NCBI RefSeq assembly: GCF_030812855.1
Contig: NZ_JAUSTK010000024.1
Span: forward strand, 17,673 to 81,672
Origin: Paenibacillus wynnii
GTDB lineage: Bacteria; Bacillota; Bacilli; Paenibacillales; Paenibacillaceae
Direction: 5' to 3'
Length of the DNA: 64,000 nt
Shown here: piece by piece, positions 51,173 through 59,656 of the stretch
Numbering within the stretch: position 1 is the stretch's first letter
How the letters are laid out: every line of letters begins with the position of its first letter
Notes under the pieces: generated by a model
The model's input: only the letters and a program-made list of their open reading frames with translations
The model's database searches: none
Told to the model about the DNA's origin: nothing
Position numbers and translations under genes: made by a program

Positions 51173-52321
51173 ATGATCAAGAATTGGATTTACAAGTGCA
51201 GTTGCTGGGGACTTATAGCATTATTAATGATAGCGCTCACAGGTTGTATGAAAGAACAGGAGCTAACCGCTGTTCAGCCTTCGCCAACCCTGGAGGGAAA
51301 TGCTGCTCCAGATGAAACCAAAGGTACAGTGAGCATAGAGAAGCTCGGGGAACGGAGAATCTTTGTTTACCTGCCGCCTGGTTATGAAACCGGCGAAGAC
51401 CGTTATCCTGTAGTGTATATGAACGACGGGCGGAGTGTGTTTAATACCGGCACCAGTTCTTTTAATAAAGAGTGGCTGGTTGACAAGAAGGTAGACCAGC
51501 TTGTTAAAGACGGCAAGATGGAGAAGGTCATTGTAATTGCAGTCGATGCAGGCGAAGGCTCAGACCGGGGGAATGAGTATGTCCCTTTCCCTAATGATTC
51601 TATTTCTACGGATGGGACCGGGGCGGAGGAATTTACCCGCTATTTTATTGAAACCGTCATTCCCTTTGCGGATTCAACATACAAAACGATCCCAGACAGG
51701 GACCACCGGATGATCATGGGATCGTCATTTGGCGGAGTGCAGGCGTTCTGGATGGGCTATCACCATCCCGAGACTTTCTCGATGATCGGTGCGCTGTCCG
51801 CCTCCACATGGGTAGCTAACGGACAAGCGTATGAAGATTGGGCGCAAGAAACCGGAAAGCCGGATGTGAAGATTTGGCTGGACATGGGAGCTAAGGAAGA
51901 AATGGTAATCGATCCACTGGTAGATTTACTTTTGTCGAAGGGATTTAAATATGGGCAGGATTTATTTTTTCAGATGGATCCTATTGGTGAGCATAACGAG
52001 ATTTCCTGGTCCAGACGAGTACATAGTCCGCTGATCATGTTCGCCGGGAAAGCACCCGGTCAAGCGGTAAAGCTGGAAGTAAGCGACTATTTGTCAATTT
52101 CAGGGATGGGAGAATCTTATCTCCGCATCAATCCGGTAGCAACCATGGACAATGGAATGGATTATTCTGTCTCCTCCGAAGCCTCATACAAGGTGCTGAA
52201 TCCCGAGATTGGACAGGTGGATCCATCAGGGAAAGTGACCTTTTTGAAACAGGAAGATTTGCGTGTTGAAGTTACATATCAAGGGATGACCCAATTGTAT
52301 GATATAGATAAAGATCGTTAG
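51173..52321 (+). CDS. Esterase-family lipoprotein (PF00756-type alpha/beta hydrolase)
   Basis: A 382-residue lipoprotein: lipobox ALTGC (Cys24). Residues 50-290 form an esterase-D/enterochelin-esterase-like domain with FVYLPPGYE, VVYMNDGRSVF, nucleophile MGSSFGGVQAFWMG near 188 and a late GEHNEISW histidine. Residues 300-382 look like a bacterial Ig-like (Big) domain. Possibly hydrolyses acyl or siderophore esters outside the cell. AAGGAGGAG precedes ATG. Intact within a region of gene fragments. Confidence 0.88.
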   Translation: MIKNWIYKCSCWGLIALLMIALTGCMKEQELTAVQPSPTLEGNAAPDETKGTVSIEKLGERRIFVYLPPGYETGEDRYPVVYMNDGRSVFNTGTSSFNKEWLVDKKVDQLVKDGKMEKVIVIAVDAGEGSDRGNEYVPFPNDSISTDGTGAEEFTRYFIETVIPFADSTYKTIPDRDHRMIMGSSFGGVQAFWMGYHHPETFSMIGALSASTWVANGQAYEDWAQETGKPDVKIWLDMGAKEEMVIDPLVDLLLSKGFKYGQDLFFQMDPIGEHNEISWSRRVHSPLIMFAGKAPGQAVKLEVSDYLSISGMGESYLRINPVATMDNGMDYSVSSEASYKVLNPEIGQVDPSGKVTFLKQEDLRVEVTYQGMTQLYDIDKDR

Positions 52322-52412
52322 GCAATAAAATATGATAGCGTGACTTTTTAAATAAACAAAGGAATTTACAAGAGCCATTGGATTGATTGAGCCCCACAAA
52401 AGTTCGCTTATA

Positions 52413-52436
52413 GGCCACCTTAGGGTGGCTTTTTTC
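52413..52436 (+). terminator. Intrinsic terminator after the esterase gene
   Basis: GCCACC-TTAG-GGTGGC followed by six T residues. Confidence 0.85.
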
Positions 52437-52864
52437 TGGAACAAAATACCTGAATTTCTGTATTGTAGATTTACAACGTGAAGCATCTGCATTGATAGGA
52501 ACTGTACAGCATGTTAGAGGTGTATTATCCGTCAGCATAAGGTTTTTTTGGAGGAAGCAGAAGGGAAGCAGCTCTGACAATGACTTAACAGGCCGAAGTG
52601 AAAGTTGAGAAAACAGAACGTTTTTAGCCTACGTTTATATTCTATTCGTGCTTCTCGCAGATGAAGGCAAAGTTCATAGAGCTTGCAGATAGCGAAGAAT
52701 AGCAGATCATGCATCTGGAGAAAGGAAATCAGTTGAGGTGTAGCTGCCCCAAGTAACAAATCCTAGCCTTTGGTCTGGTATGGCTCCAGTCCGAAGACTG
52801 TTTTGAACCTTCTTTTTACCACGTATAATGATGATTAAGTGAAAAACGTGAGAGGAAGGACAAT
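52437..52864. other. Non-coding gap, possibly with gene relics
   Basis: No gene with a ribosome binding site was found. A short plus-strand stretch near 52463-52545 (IVDLQREASALIGTVQHVRG then VLSVSI) looks coding-like but lacks start and continuation, so it may be another relic. The remainder shows nothing recognisable until the GAGGAAGGA site before 52865. Confidence 0.4.
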
Positions 52865-53581
52865 ATGAACAATAAAGTGTATACTATGCCGATTGGAGCG
52901 CAAGAATCGGTGCAGATTCCAGCACAATCACAATCTAAACCTCGCAAAGGTGGAACAAATCCCAAGGTATTCCGGAGCATTATGTATTTTATAATATCTT
53001 TGCCGCTAACCATAGTATATTTCGTATTTATGGTGACAGGGCTGGCGTTGTCCATTGGGTTAACACCTGTTTTCATCGGTATCCCCTTATTTTTTGCAGT
53101 AGCTAAGGGAATCGATTACATCGTACAATTTGAGCAAGAGCTAGTAAGATCGTTGCTGGATATTCCTGGACCAAGTGAAGAACACCGATCAAATATGCAG
53201 GTGGAGGGAGCGGGCTTCCTGCAACGAATGAAGTTAGGTTTTCATGCCGGGAAGTTTGCACGTAACATCATGCTTATAATGGCCCGGTTCGTATCCAGCA
53301 TTGTTTTCTTTTCAATTACAATAACTGTGGTAGCGACTGCACTCGGCCTGATTACACTGCCTGTGCTCCATCAGATTTTTCTGCAAACAATGGATTTGAA
53401 TATTCTGGAGAATAGTGTGTTTGCCTTGTTCCAAATCGACTGGACATTATCTCAACAATATATTTCTTATGTCGTAGCAGGATTTGTAGTTGCCTTAATT
53501 GCAAATTGGGTAATTCGCAAGCTTATGGATATACAACGTAGAATGCTGTTCGTATCCTACGATGAAGGACAGCAGTATTAA
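52865..53581 (+). CDS. Sensor-domain membrane protein
   Basis: A 238-residue protein of the putative-sensor type (PF13796-like). Four hydrophobic segments lie near 42-65, 70-88, 140-165 and 200-218 around a middle loop, with a charged N-terminus and a short cytoplasmic end. Such domains occur in histidine kinases or alone beside PadR-type regulators. No kinase domain is present here. AGAGGAAGG precedes ATG. Confidence 0.75.
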   Translation: MNNKVYTMPIGAQESVQIPAQSQSKPRKGGTNPKVFRSIMYFIISLPLTIVYFVFMVTGLALSIGLTPVFIGIPLFFAVAKGIDYIVQFEQELVRSLLDIPGPSEEHRSNMQVEGAGFLQRMKLGFHAGKFARNIMLIMARFVSSIVFFSITITVVATALGLITLPVLHQIFLQTMDLNILENSVFALFQIDWTLSQQYISYVVAGFVVALIANWVIRKLMDIQRRMLFVSYDEGQQY

Positions 53582-53819
53582 ATTTAATGAAAGGTATTGC
53601 TGGATTAGTAGGTTAAAAGAACTTAGTGGAAATTTGTTAGGTATTTATTTACATGGATCACTAGCAATGGGGTGCTTTAATCCCTTAAAAAGTGACATCG
53701 ATTTTTTAATTGTTGTAAAAGATAAGCTAACACCAGTAAATAATTCAAGGATTGCAAAAATAGCTTTATCTTTGCATGATGAAATGTCTAATGAGCGTGG
53801 AATAGAATTCACAGGGTAA
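53562..53819 (+). pseudogene. Truncated aadA-like aminoglycoside nucleotidyltransferase
   Basis: Residues LLGIYLHGSLAMGCFNPLKS followed by DIDFLIVV are the nucleotidyltransferase signature of AadA/ANT(9)-type resistance enzymes. The frame stops after about 85 codons where the family has about 250-260, so the C-terminal two thirds are missing. The first codons overlap the sensor-protein gene and have no ribosome binding site. Probably non-functional. Confidence 0.85.
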
Positions 53820-53979
53820 AGGTTAGTGGAATGGCGGCATAATTGAATATAATTACCTTAAAATCCAATTTGCATCTTGTTTGCGAAAAATCCCAAAGAG
53901 GACTGAATCGGGATATTACTCATCCCCGGTTCAGTCCACAAAACTACTTATCTAAATCCCTCGCAGATTTTACTCTTCC

Positions 53980-54040
53980 CCTGTCGCCACCGGATTCTCC
54001 TCATAACTGATCCAATCACTCCAGCTGCTTATCCCCCCCA
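53980..54040 (-). pseudogene. Sulfurtransferase 3'-end fragment, copy C
   Basis: Minus-strand reading SSWSDWISYEENPVATGEE then stop, the closest of the three relics to the intact gene. A hairpin at 53899-53948 (GGACTGAA...TTCAGTCC) lies just beyond the stop. Confidence 0.82.
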
Positions 54041-54156
54041 CGGACCCTATGTTCAGAGAGTTCTAAAACAAGAAAATGGGGGTTCCGAGCAAAGGAATGG
54101 GAATGCCTCGGAGGACATGCAAGTACCTATGTTGAACCGTCCCCCTTGTCTACGCT

Positions 54157-54386
54157 TGGGAGCACTTAGGGAGCAAGAAGCCTGTGGACGACAGGGCTGG
54201 CGAAACAAAGGATTCAAAGCTAGGGCTGTCTGACCCAAGGTATTAGTGAGAGGTAAAAGGAACGCCAACGAAAGGTAAGGAAAGTAAGGTAGCACCCGAA
54301 AGGTGTGGATGGGACAAGAACAGGCCGCAACGTTGTTGTTTGCAGCCTGTTGAATGTTGTTTGCAAGTCTTCACATTGATTTATCG
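54157..54386. other. About 230 bp insert in the right duplication copy
   Basis: Present only in this copy, between TCTACGCT and TCTCACTAGC. No open frame with a start was seen. Near its right end AACAGGC (from 54318) pairs with GCCTGTT, similar in style to the hairpin at 55753. Its nature is unknown. Confidence 0.5.
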
Positions 54387-54436
54387 TTTCTCACTAGCAA
54401 TGTCACTTCTGCTCTTTGGAGTGACTTCTTCATTGG

Positions 54437-55120
54437 TCAATTAAGTTTTTCCTTTATATGAATGCATTTTTTTAAGTGTATAAAGATATGTTCTGTTGCA
54501 GGCATCAGTACTAGCCAAGCTATATTTCTTTTACTCCAGTAATCGGCTAGACTACTTGCCTTTTGAGTAACAGCATTTTCATCGAACAATCGTTTGATTC
54601 TGCTTTGTTCGACCTTGTCTATAAACTGTCCTGGCTTCAAGATCGATATGATTTGTCTTGTTTGCTTACCAACGACAGTTTTGTAAGCCAATAATGATTC
54701 GAAATTTATACTTGAACTTAACTCGGCAATTTCTTCTTCACTCATCTCATTACCAGAGTGAGTAAATCTAGTATTTATTTTTTCGAACCAATTTCCAGAA
54801 TAAAGAGCTTGTTGATCATCAGCAACTAGGATACTCATGGTCATATCCTCAAGTCGGGCACTATGCCAAAGATGCCATGCAATCGAGTTTTTCGTATCCG
54901 AAAGGTTCACTGGGTACTTTCTGAAGGTTTGTTCGTCCAAATTTTTTATTACTGCATCATGTAATGTTAGTTCGGATAAATTCCCAACGGATGAAGAATG
55001 TAACCAAGCATGCAGAGAAAGAAATGATTGAACGGCTTGGGCATGTTCTTGGGGATTTAACATCATTTCATTTAAAGCCTTAAGATTCTCACTCCAAACC
55101 CTTTGTTCTTCTAAGTCCAT
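54437..55120 (-). CDS. DinB superfamily protein
   Basis: A 227-residue helical-bundle protein. NSIAWHLWHSARLEDMTM near residue 83 is a DinB_2-type motif with His residues placed to bind a metal; GKQTRQIISILKPGQ follows later. Such proteins are often thiol-dependent transferases or of unknown role. AGAGGAGGTG precedes ATG 55120. Its 3' third is duplicated at 50196-50463 with nearly identical DNA. Confidence 0.82.
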   Translation of the reverse strand: MDLEEQRVWSENLKALNEMMLNPQEHAQAVQSFLSLHAWLHSSSVGNLSELTLHDAVIKNLDEQTFRKYPVNLSDTKNSIAWHLWHSARLEDMTMSILVADDQQALYSGNWFEKINTRFTHSGNEMSEEEIAELSSSINFESLLAYKTVVGKQTRQIISILKPGQFIDKVEQSRIKRLFDENAVTQKASSLADYWSKRNIAWLVLMPATEHIFIHLKKCIHIKEKLN

Positions 55121-55256
55121 GGAATCAACACCTCCTCTTGTGACGTTTGTTGAAGATTGCTGCCCTTAGCGCAGCGTGGATTACTGAATAAATTATGTAT
55201 GGCTTGTCCGTTTGGATTTCCAGATTTTATAATTATTATATATGAACTAGTACGTT

Positions 55257-55283
55257 GCCGCCATAGCTTTGGCGGCTTTTTTT
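55257..55283 (+). terminator. Intrinsic terminator before the integrase remnant
   Basis: GCCGCC-loop-GGCGGC with seven T residues. Confidence 0.82.
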
Positions 55284-55309
55284 CACCCATTTTGAGAGGA
55301 GCAATTCAT

Positions 55310-55700
55310 ATGACACAATCGACAGCAACACGCGAACGGCTAACTTCCACTGCGGTTACCTTGCATCATCCGCTCGATTATTACTTCAACGTGTTCCTTC
55401 GCGCCAAGGAAACCGAAGGTTTGAAGCCTCGGACGCTGAACGACCACAAGAGCCACTACCGCTACCTGCAACGCTGGCTGATGGAGCAATACCCGACACT
55501 AAAACTAGACGAACTCACCGCCGACAACGTCGCCAGTACGTCCAACACATGTTGACGGAACAGCACCTATACGACAGCCACCCGACATTGCAAGACCACA
55601 ACACGACCAAAGGCTTGTCACCGGCAACCGTGCAACAAGATGGACGAGCATTCAACAACAACCTGTCCCGACTGTTGGACTGTGGGCTGGTTCTGGGGTT
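55310..55700 (+). pseudogene. Tyrosine recombinase/integrase, N-terminal remnant
   Basis: A good GAGAGGAG site and ATG 55310 open a frame with DYYFNVFLRAKETEGLKPRT and YRYLQRWLMEQYP, a SAM-like core-binding domain. One missing base near 55530 breaks it; the next frame continues VQHMLTEQHLYDSHP and KGLSPATVQQDGRAF. The catalytic domain with the R-H-R-Y residues is absent. It lies 130 bases from the 3' end of the intact sulfurtransferase. Confidence 0.78.
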
Positions 55701-55752
55701 CTTGGAACTGCTTTCTTCCAGTTCTTGTTTGCAAGCTGTTTGCAAGAAGGCA

Positions 55753-55797
55753 CAAAAAAGGCTGCAACAGGTCACTTGCTCATAACCTGTCACAGCC
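55753..55797 (-). terminator. Intrinsic terminator of the sulfurtransferase gene
   Basis: On the minus strand GGCTGTGACAGGT pairs with ACCTGTTGCAGCC and is followed by six T residues. Confidence 0.85.
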
Positions 55798-55830
55798 CCC
55801 AAACCCGCGTCACAAAAGGCTTCGCGGCTC

Positions 55831-56667
55831 TTACTCTTCCCCCGCAGCCACCGGATTCTCCCCATAACTAATCCAATCACTCCAGCTCCCGGCATACAAC
55901 TTCACATTCTTGTACCCCGCTCGCGTAAGTGCCAGCACATTCGGGCAGGCCGTTACGCCTGAACCGCAGTACACGATCACTTCCTGATCTTGCTCGATAT
56001 CCGCAAACTGCTCCTTCAGCGGATCGGCTTTCTTCCAACGCCCTTGCTCATCCAGTACGTCCTTCCAGAACTTATTAACCGCGCCAGGAATGTGTCCTGC
56101 TTTAGCATCAATCGGTTCTTCTAATCCAAGATACCTGCGGTGTTCACGCGAGTCTATGATCAACGGCCCACCATTACGAACCACCTCTTGAACATCCTCC
56201 ACACCAACAACCATTTCATACTGTATGTCAGCAACAAATTGACTCGGAATCCGTACCGCTTGATGATCACTCACCGGAAACTTAGCATTTTTCCAAGCCG
56301 AGTAGCCCTCATCCATTACATAGATACGTTCATGTCCGAGATAACGCATCAACCACCACAGCCGGGAAGCGTAGGCGCCACCTTGATCGTCATAGGCTAC
56401 AACGATGCTGTCCTTGTTCATGCCTACTTTGCTAAATACCTGTGCAAGTTCAGTAACATCGGGCAGCGGGTGACGTCCGCCATGACTTCCAACAGGAGCG
56501 GAGAGCTGTTCTTCCAGATGCAAATAGATAGCGCCTGGAATATGGTCCGCTGTATATGCGATTCGTCCGGCTTCTGGATCAGAGAGCACAAAGCGACAAT
56601 CGACAATTACGAGTTCAGATTCATACATTCGTGCCAACAGCCAACGGGTGGAGACTATAGATTCCAT
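55831..56667 (-). CDS. Sulfurtransferase with two rhodanese domains
   Basis: About 278 residues. An N-terminal inactive rhodanese domain (STRWLLARMYESELVIVDCR) is followed by a catalytic one with the Cys loop VIVYCGSGVTACPN near residue 235. Family enzymes transfer sulfur from thiosulfate or 3-mercaptopyruvate to cyanide or thiols. ATG 56667 is chosen because AAGGAAGG lies 9 bases before; the frame extends to 56688. The last 20 codons recur three times to the left. Confidence 0.92.
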   Translation of the reverse strand: MESIVSTRWLLARMYESELVIVDCRFVLSDPEAGRIAYTADHIPGAIYLHLEEQLSAPVGSHGGRHPLPDVTELAQVFSKVGMNKDSIVVAYDDQGGAYASRLWWLMRYLGHERIYVMDEGYSAWKNAKFPVSDHQAVRIPSQFVADIQYEMVVGVEDVQEVVRNGGPLIIDSREHRRYLGLEEPIDAKAGHIPGAVNKFWKDVLDEQGRWKKADPLKEQFADIEQDQEVIVYCGSGVTACPNVLALTRAGYKNVKLYAGSWSDWISYGENPVAAGEE

Positions 56668-56868
56668 GAAATATCCCTTCCTTTTCATAATATGTATGGG
56701 GATATTATAGCGGATTAGGCCGGAAAAGGCTCGTTGAGAAATGGATGTATAAAATGGGCTTTACAGAGCTATAATGTTAGTGTACTATTTAACTATAACA
56801 CTGACACGATGAAACAAAGAGATTAGCGTACCCTTATAAAAGTAGATATGAGAACAGGGAGGATTACC

Positions 56869-57825
56869 ATGAATCAGCAAAGGATGGAACACGGAAAATA
56901 TCCCATAGTGCTGCAAATGAACGGTGTAAGCAAGATTATCAAAGGAAATTCCATAGTCGAGAAGCTTTCTTTTGATATCCGAAAAGGAGAAATTGTAGGG
57001 CTTCTGGGTCCGAACGGTGCAGGCAAGACGACAACGATAAGGATGATGACAGGGCTGATTCGAATGACAGAGGGGGATATAATCGTTCAGGGTCATAGTA
57101 TCCGAAATGACTTCCAGGCGGCTATTGCCCATATCGGGGCCATTATTGAGAACCCGGAGTTTTATCCGTATATGACGGGGCTTGATAATCTGCTGCAATA
57201 TCAACGAATGTCTGAAGGTGTGGATCAGGCACGAATTGATGAGGTTGTAAGCTTGGTTGGATTGCAGGAAGCTATGGGCAAGAGGGTGAAGGCCTATTCG
57301 CTAGGAATGCGTCAACGGCTAGGGATTGCTCAAGCGCTGTTACATCGGCCCAAGCTGTTAATTCTGGATGAACCTACGAACGGTCTGGATCCGGCGGGGA
57401 TTAGGGAAATGCGGGATTACATGCGTACGATCGCAGAGGTTGAAGGGATCTCCATACTGATTTCCAGTCATATGTTAGCCGAGATTGAACAGATTTGTCA
57501 TCGCGCAGTTGTGATTCAGAACGGGAAACTGGTGACGGTCACTAAGCTTGGGGTAGAGATGGATCGAAACGAAGAGGTTACCTTAACGATGCGGGTGGAT
57601 TCTACGGAAAAAGCCGAAGCAATCCTCAAAGGTATGGCAGAAGTCACAATCCTCAACATAGATAACAATCGCAGTGAATTGACCGTAACCCTAAGTGATG
57701 ATGACGTACCAAATCTGGTATCTGCACTTGCAGCAGGCGGAATTGGCATCTACCGGATTACAGAGAACAAACAAAGCTTGGAAGAAGATTTCCTTAAATG
57801 GACAGGAGGCAACCGCATTGCGTAA
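56869..57825 (+). CDS. ABC exporter ATPase (BcrA/CcmA type)
   Basis: A 318-residue ATPase: Walker A GPNGAGKTTT near residue 45, YSLGMRQRLGIAQALLH near 144 and Walker B LLILDEPTNGLDP near 164. A C-terminal extension (235-318) resembles that of bacitracin-type exporters. ATG 56869 follows AGGGAGGA. It overlaps the permease gene by 8 bases. A GntR regulator and a second ABC pair lie downstream. Confidence 0.92.
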   Translation: MNQQRMEHGKYPIVLQMNGVSKIIKGNSIVEKLSFDIRKGEIVGLLGPNGAGKTTTIRMMTGLIRMTEGDIIVQGHSIRNDFQAAIAHIGAIIENPEFYPYMTGLDNLLQYQRMSEGVDQARIDEVVSLVGLQEAMGKRVKAYSLGMRQRLGIAQALLHRPKLLILDEPTNGLDPAGIREMRDYMRTIAEVEGISILISSHMLAEIEQICHRAVVIQNGKLVTVTKLGVEMDRNEEVTLTMRVDSTEKAEAILKGMAEVTILNIDNNRSELTVTLSDDDVPNLVSALAAGGIGIYRITENKQSLEEDFLKWTGGNRIA

Positions 57826-58564
57826 CTTTAACCGATTAGTGCTGAACGAATGGTTAAAAATATCCAAGAAACGTACTTTTTTCGTAGCCTATTTGCTCGT
57901 GATCCTGCTGCCGCTGTTAATTGGCTATATCATACATTCGGTGAGCGGAGATATGTTCAAATCAGCACTCGATTTCTCAAAGGAGATGCTGCTGCCAAAT
58001 GGCCTAGGCCAGGCGCTTACAATTCTTGCGGTTATCGGTACTGCCGGTGTGGTGGCTAAGGAACACAGTCAAGGAACGATCAAATTCTTACTGATTCGTG
58101 CCCGTAGCCGAACAGCAATTCTGGCCTCGAAATATGTAGCGGTTCTTCTGTATGCCTTAAGTTTGACTCTAGTTGTTATTGCCGCGACCTACGCTTCGGG
58201 TGCTCTCTGGTTCGGTATTAGTGGAGGAGAAGCAGGCATTAATGATATTCTCCAGTCCGTCATGTATAGCTTCGTATATGCAACTATGTATTTGACGCTT
58301 GCGTTTATGATCGGCATATTGACAACCTCGACAGGGGTAACTATTGGGATTACGATGTTCGCCATCACCATAGATAATATTGTAATCCATAAAGATTTCT
58401 ATAAATATTTCCTATTTCCGAATATGAGCCTCGTGGCCTATGAGAATGGCGGAGCGCCAATGCCGGGTATGACACTCACCTTTTCGATAGTGATGCTTTC
58501 CCTATATATGCTCTTATTCCTTCTTGTCGGGTTTACGGTGTTCAGAAGAAGGGACGTTGCCTGA
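57818..58564 (+). CDS. ABC-2 type permease
   Basis: A 248-residue permease with six helices; FVAYLLVILLPLLIGYII begins near residue 20 and a final VFRRRDVA tail ends the protein. TTG 57818 is preceded by AGGAGG inside the ATPase gene; the ORF reaches 57695 but only as overlap with that gene. Works with the ATPase encoded upstream, likely as exporter of a peptide antibiotic, lipid or other amphiphile. Confidence 0.87.
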   Translation: MRNFNRLVLNEWLKISKKRTFFVAYLLVILLPLLIGYIIHSVSGDMFKSALDFSKEMLLPNGLGQALTILAVIGTAGVVAKEHSQGTIKFLLIRARSRTAILASKYVAVLLYALSLTLVVIAATYASGALWFGISGGEAGINDILQSVMYSFVYATMYLTLAFMIGILTTSTGVTIGITMFAITIDNIVIHKDFYKYFLFPNMSLVAYENGGAPMPGMTLTFSIVMLSLYMLLFLLVGFTVFRRRDVA

Positions 58565-58566
58565 TC

Positions 58567-58941
58567 ATGACGATCGAATTCGATAACAACCTGCCCATTT
58601 ACATCCAGATTATGAATTATATCAAAGGGGAGATCGTTACGGGGAAGCTTAAGCCGGGAGACAAGGTTCTTTCGGTTCGTGAGCTGGCTAGTGAACTGCA
58701 GATCAATCCGAATACGGTACAACGAACCTTTCAGGAGCTGGAGCGTGAAGAAATTGTGGAGACGCGGCGAGGTATGGGAAGATACGTTACAAGTGAGGAA
58801 TCTAAAATTATGAAGATAAAAAAAGAAATGGCAAGTGATGTGCTGGATCGTTTTATCCGCGGAATGAAAGAGCTTGGTTTCGAGGGTGAAGAGATTGTAG
58901 CGGTTGTAGCAGAGAGTATCCGGACAACGGGTAAGGAATAG
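58567..58941 (+). CDS. YtrA-type short GntR regulator
   Basis: A 124-residue regulator with the GntR winged helix (PIYIQIMNYIKGEIVTGKLKP, then VRELASELQINPNTVQRTFQELE) and only about 50 C-terminal residues, the YtrA subclass. Members repress adjacent ABC export genes and respond to cell-wall-active antibiotics. It sits exactly between two ABC modules, two bases after the permease stop. Confidence 0.93.
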   Translation: MTIEFDNNLPIYIQIMNYIKGEIVTGKLKPGDKVLSVRELASELQINPNTVQRTFQELEREEIVETRRGMGRYVTSEESKIMKIKKEMASDVLDRFIRGMKELGFEGEEIVAVVAESIRTTGKE

Positions 58942-58954
58942 GGGGATTTACAGA

Positions 58955-59656
58955 GTGCTTAATATACTTCAAGTAAATGAGGTTACCAAAAAATTTAATT
59001 CCAAGCAAGCGCTGCGCGGCGTGTCCTTCGAACTGGGTGCTGGTAAAATCACGGGACTTCTCGGCAGTAACGGCAGCGGTAAAAGCACGATAATGAAAAT
59101 AATAGCCGGCCTGATTCAGCCTACTTCCGGTTCCGTTTCTGTTTTGGGTACTCCCGTTGGCTTAGAGAGTAAAGCTGTAGTCTCGTTCATGCCTGACTGT
59201 CCCCTTACGGAATCGTGGATGAAAGTCTCTGATGCGATAGAATTTTATCGTGATTTCTATGCTGATTTCGATAACGATAAAGCACGCCGAATGCTGGAAT
59301 TCATGAAGCTTAAAGAAAGCGAAGCTGTCAAAACCTTATCCAAGGGGATGAATGAGCGTCTGCAGCTGACACTGACTTTATCGCGTAGGGCTAGATTATA
59401 TTTGCTGGATGAGCCCATTGGCGGGGTGGATCCGGTGGCCCGGACGAGAATTCTCGATGCGCTTGTAGAGTTCTATGAAGAGGACAGCACCATTCTGATA
59501 TCCACCCATCTAGTTACGGATATTGAGCGGATTTTTGATGATGTAATCTTTATAAAAGAGGGCGAAATCGTTATGCACCGTGAAGTGGAAGATATTCGCC
59601 TTCAGCAAGGAAAAAGTATTATTGAATTGTTCAGAGAGGTGTATGCAGAATGTTAA
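58955..59656 (+). CDS. ABC exporter ATPase (YtrB-like)
   Basis: A 233-residue ATPase: Walker A GSNGSGKST near residue 37, a signature-region LSKGMNERLQLTLTLSRRA (K replaces the first G of LSGG), and Walker B LYLLDEPIGGVDP near 150. GTG at 58955 follows GGGGGAT. It overlaps the membrane gene by 7 bases. YtrB-like proteins carry this non-canonical signature. Confidence 0.88.
   Translation: MLNILQVNEVTKKFNSKQALRGVSFELGAGKITGLLGSNGSGKSTIMKIIAGLIQPTSGSVSVLGTPVGLESKAVVSFMPDCPLTESWMKVSDAIEFYRDFYADFDNDKARRMLEFMKLKESEAVKTLSKGMNERLQLTLTLSRRARLYLLDEPIGGVDPVARTRILDALVEFYEEDSTILISTHLVTDIERIFDDVIFIKEGEIVMHREVEDIRLQQGKSIIELFREVYAEC

Larger units (their letters stand above)
53980..54704. repeat. Segmental duplication, right copy (partner 49961-50463)
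   Basis: Contains sulfurtransferase tail copy C, the shared spacer and the end of the intact dinB-like gene. Identity with the left copy ends inside the dinB-like gene near 54704. It is interrupted by an insert at 54157-54386. Confidence 0.8.

Noticed and set aside
54301..54360. Hairpin in the 230 bp insert considered as an attachment site
   Set aside because: No matching direct repeat was found at the other end of the insert.
55753..55797. Hairpin considered as an integron attC site beside the integrase remnant
   Set aside because: The stem is followed by a U run on the sulfurtransferase strand and is fully explained as its terminator; no attC core sites seen.
56140..56718. 192-codon plus-strand frame opposite the sulfurtransferase gene
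   Set aside because: Shadow of the minus-strand gene, without ribosome binding site or family features.
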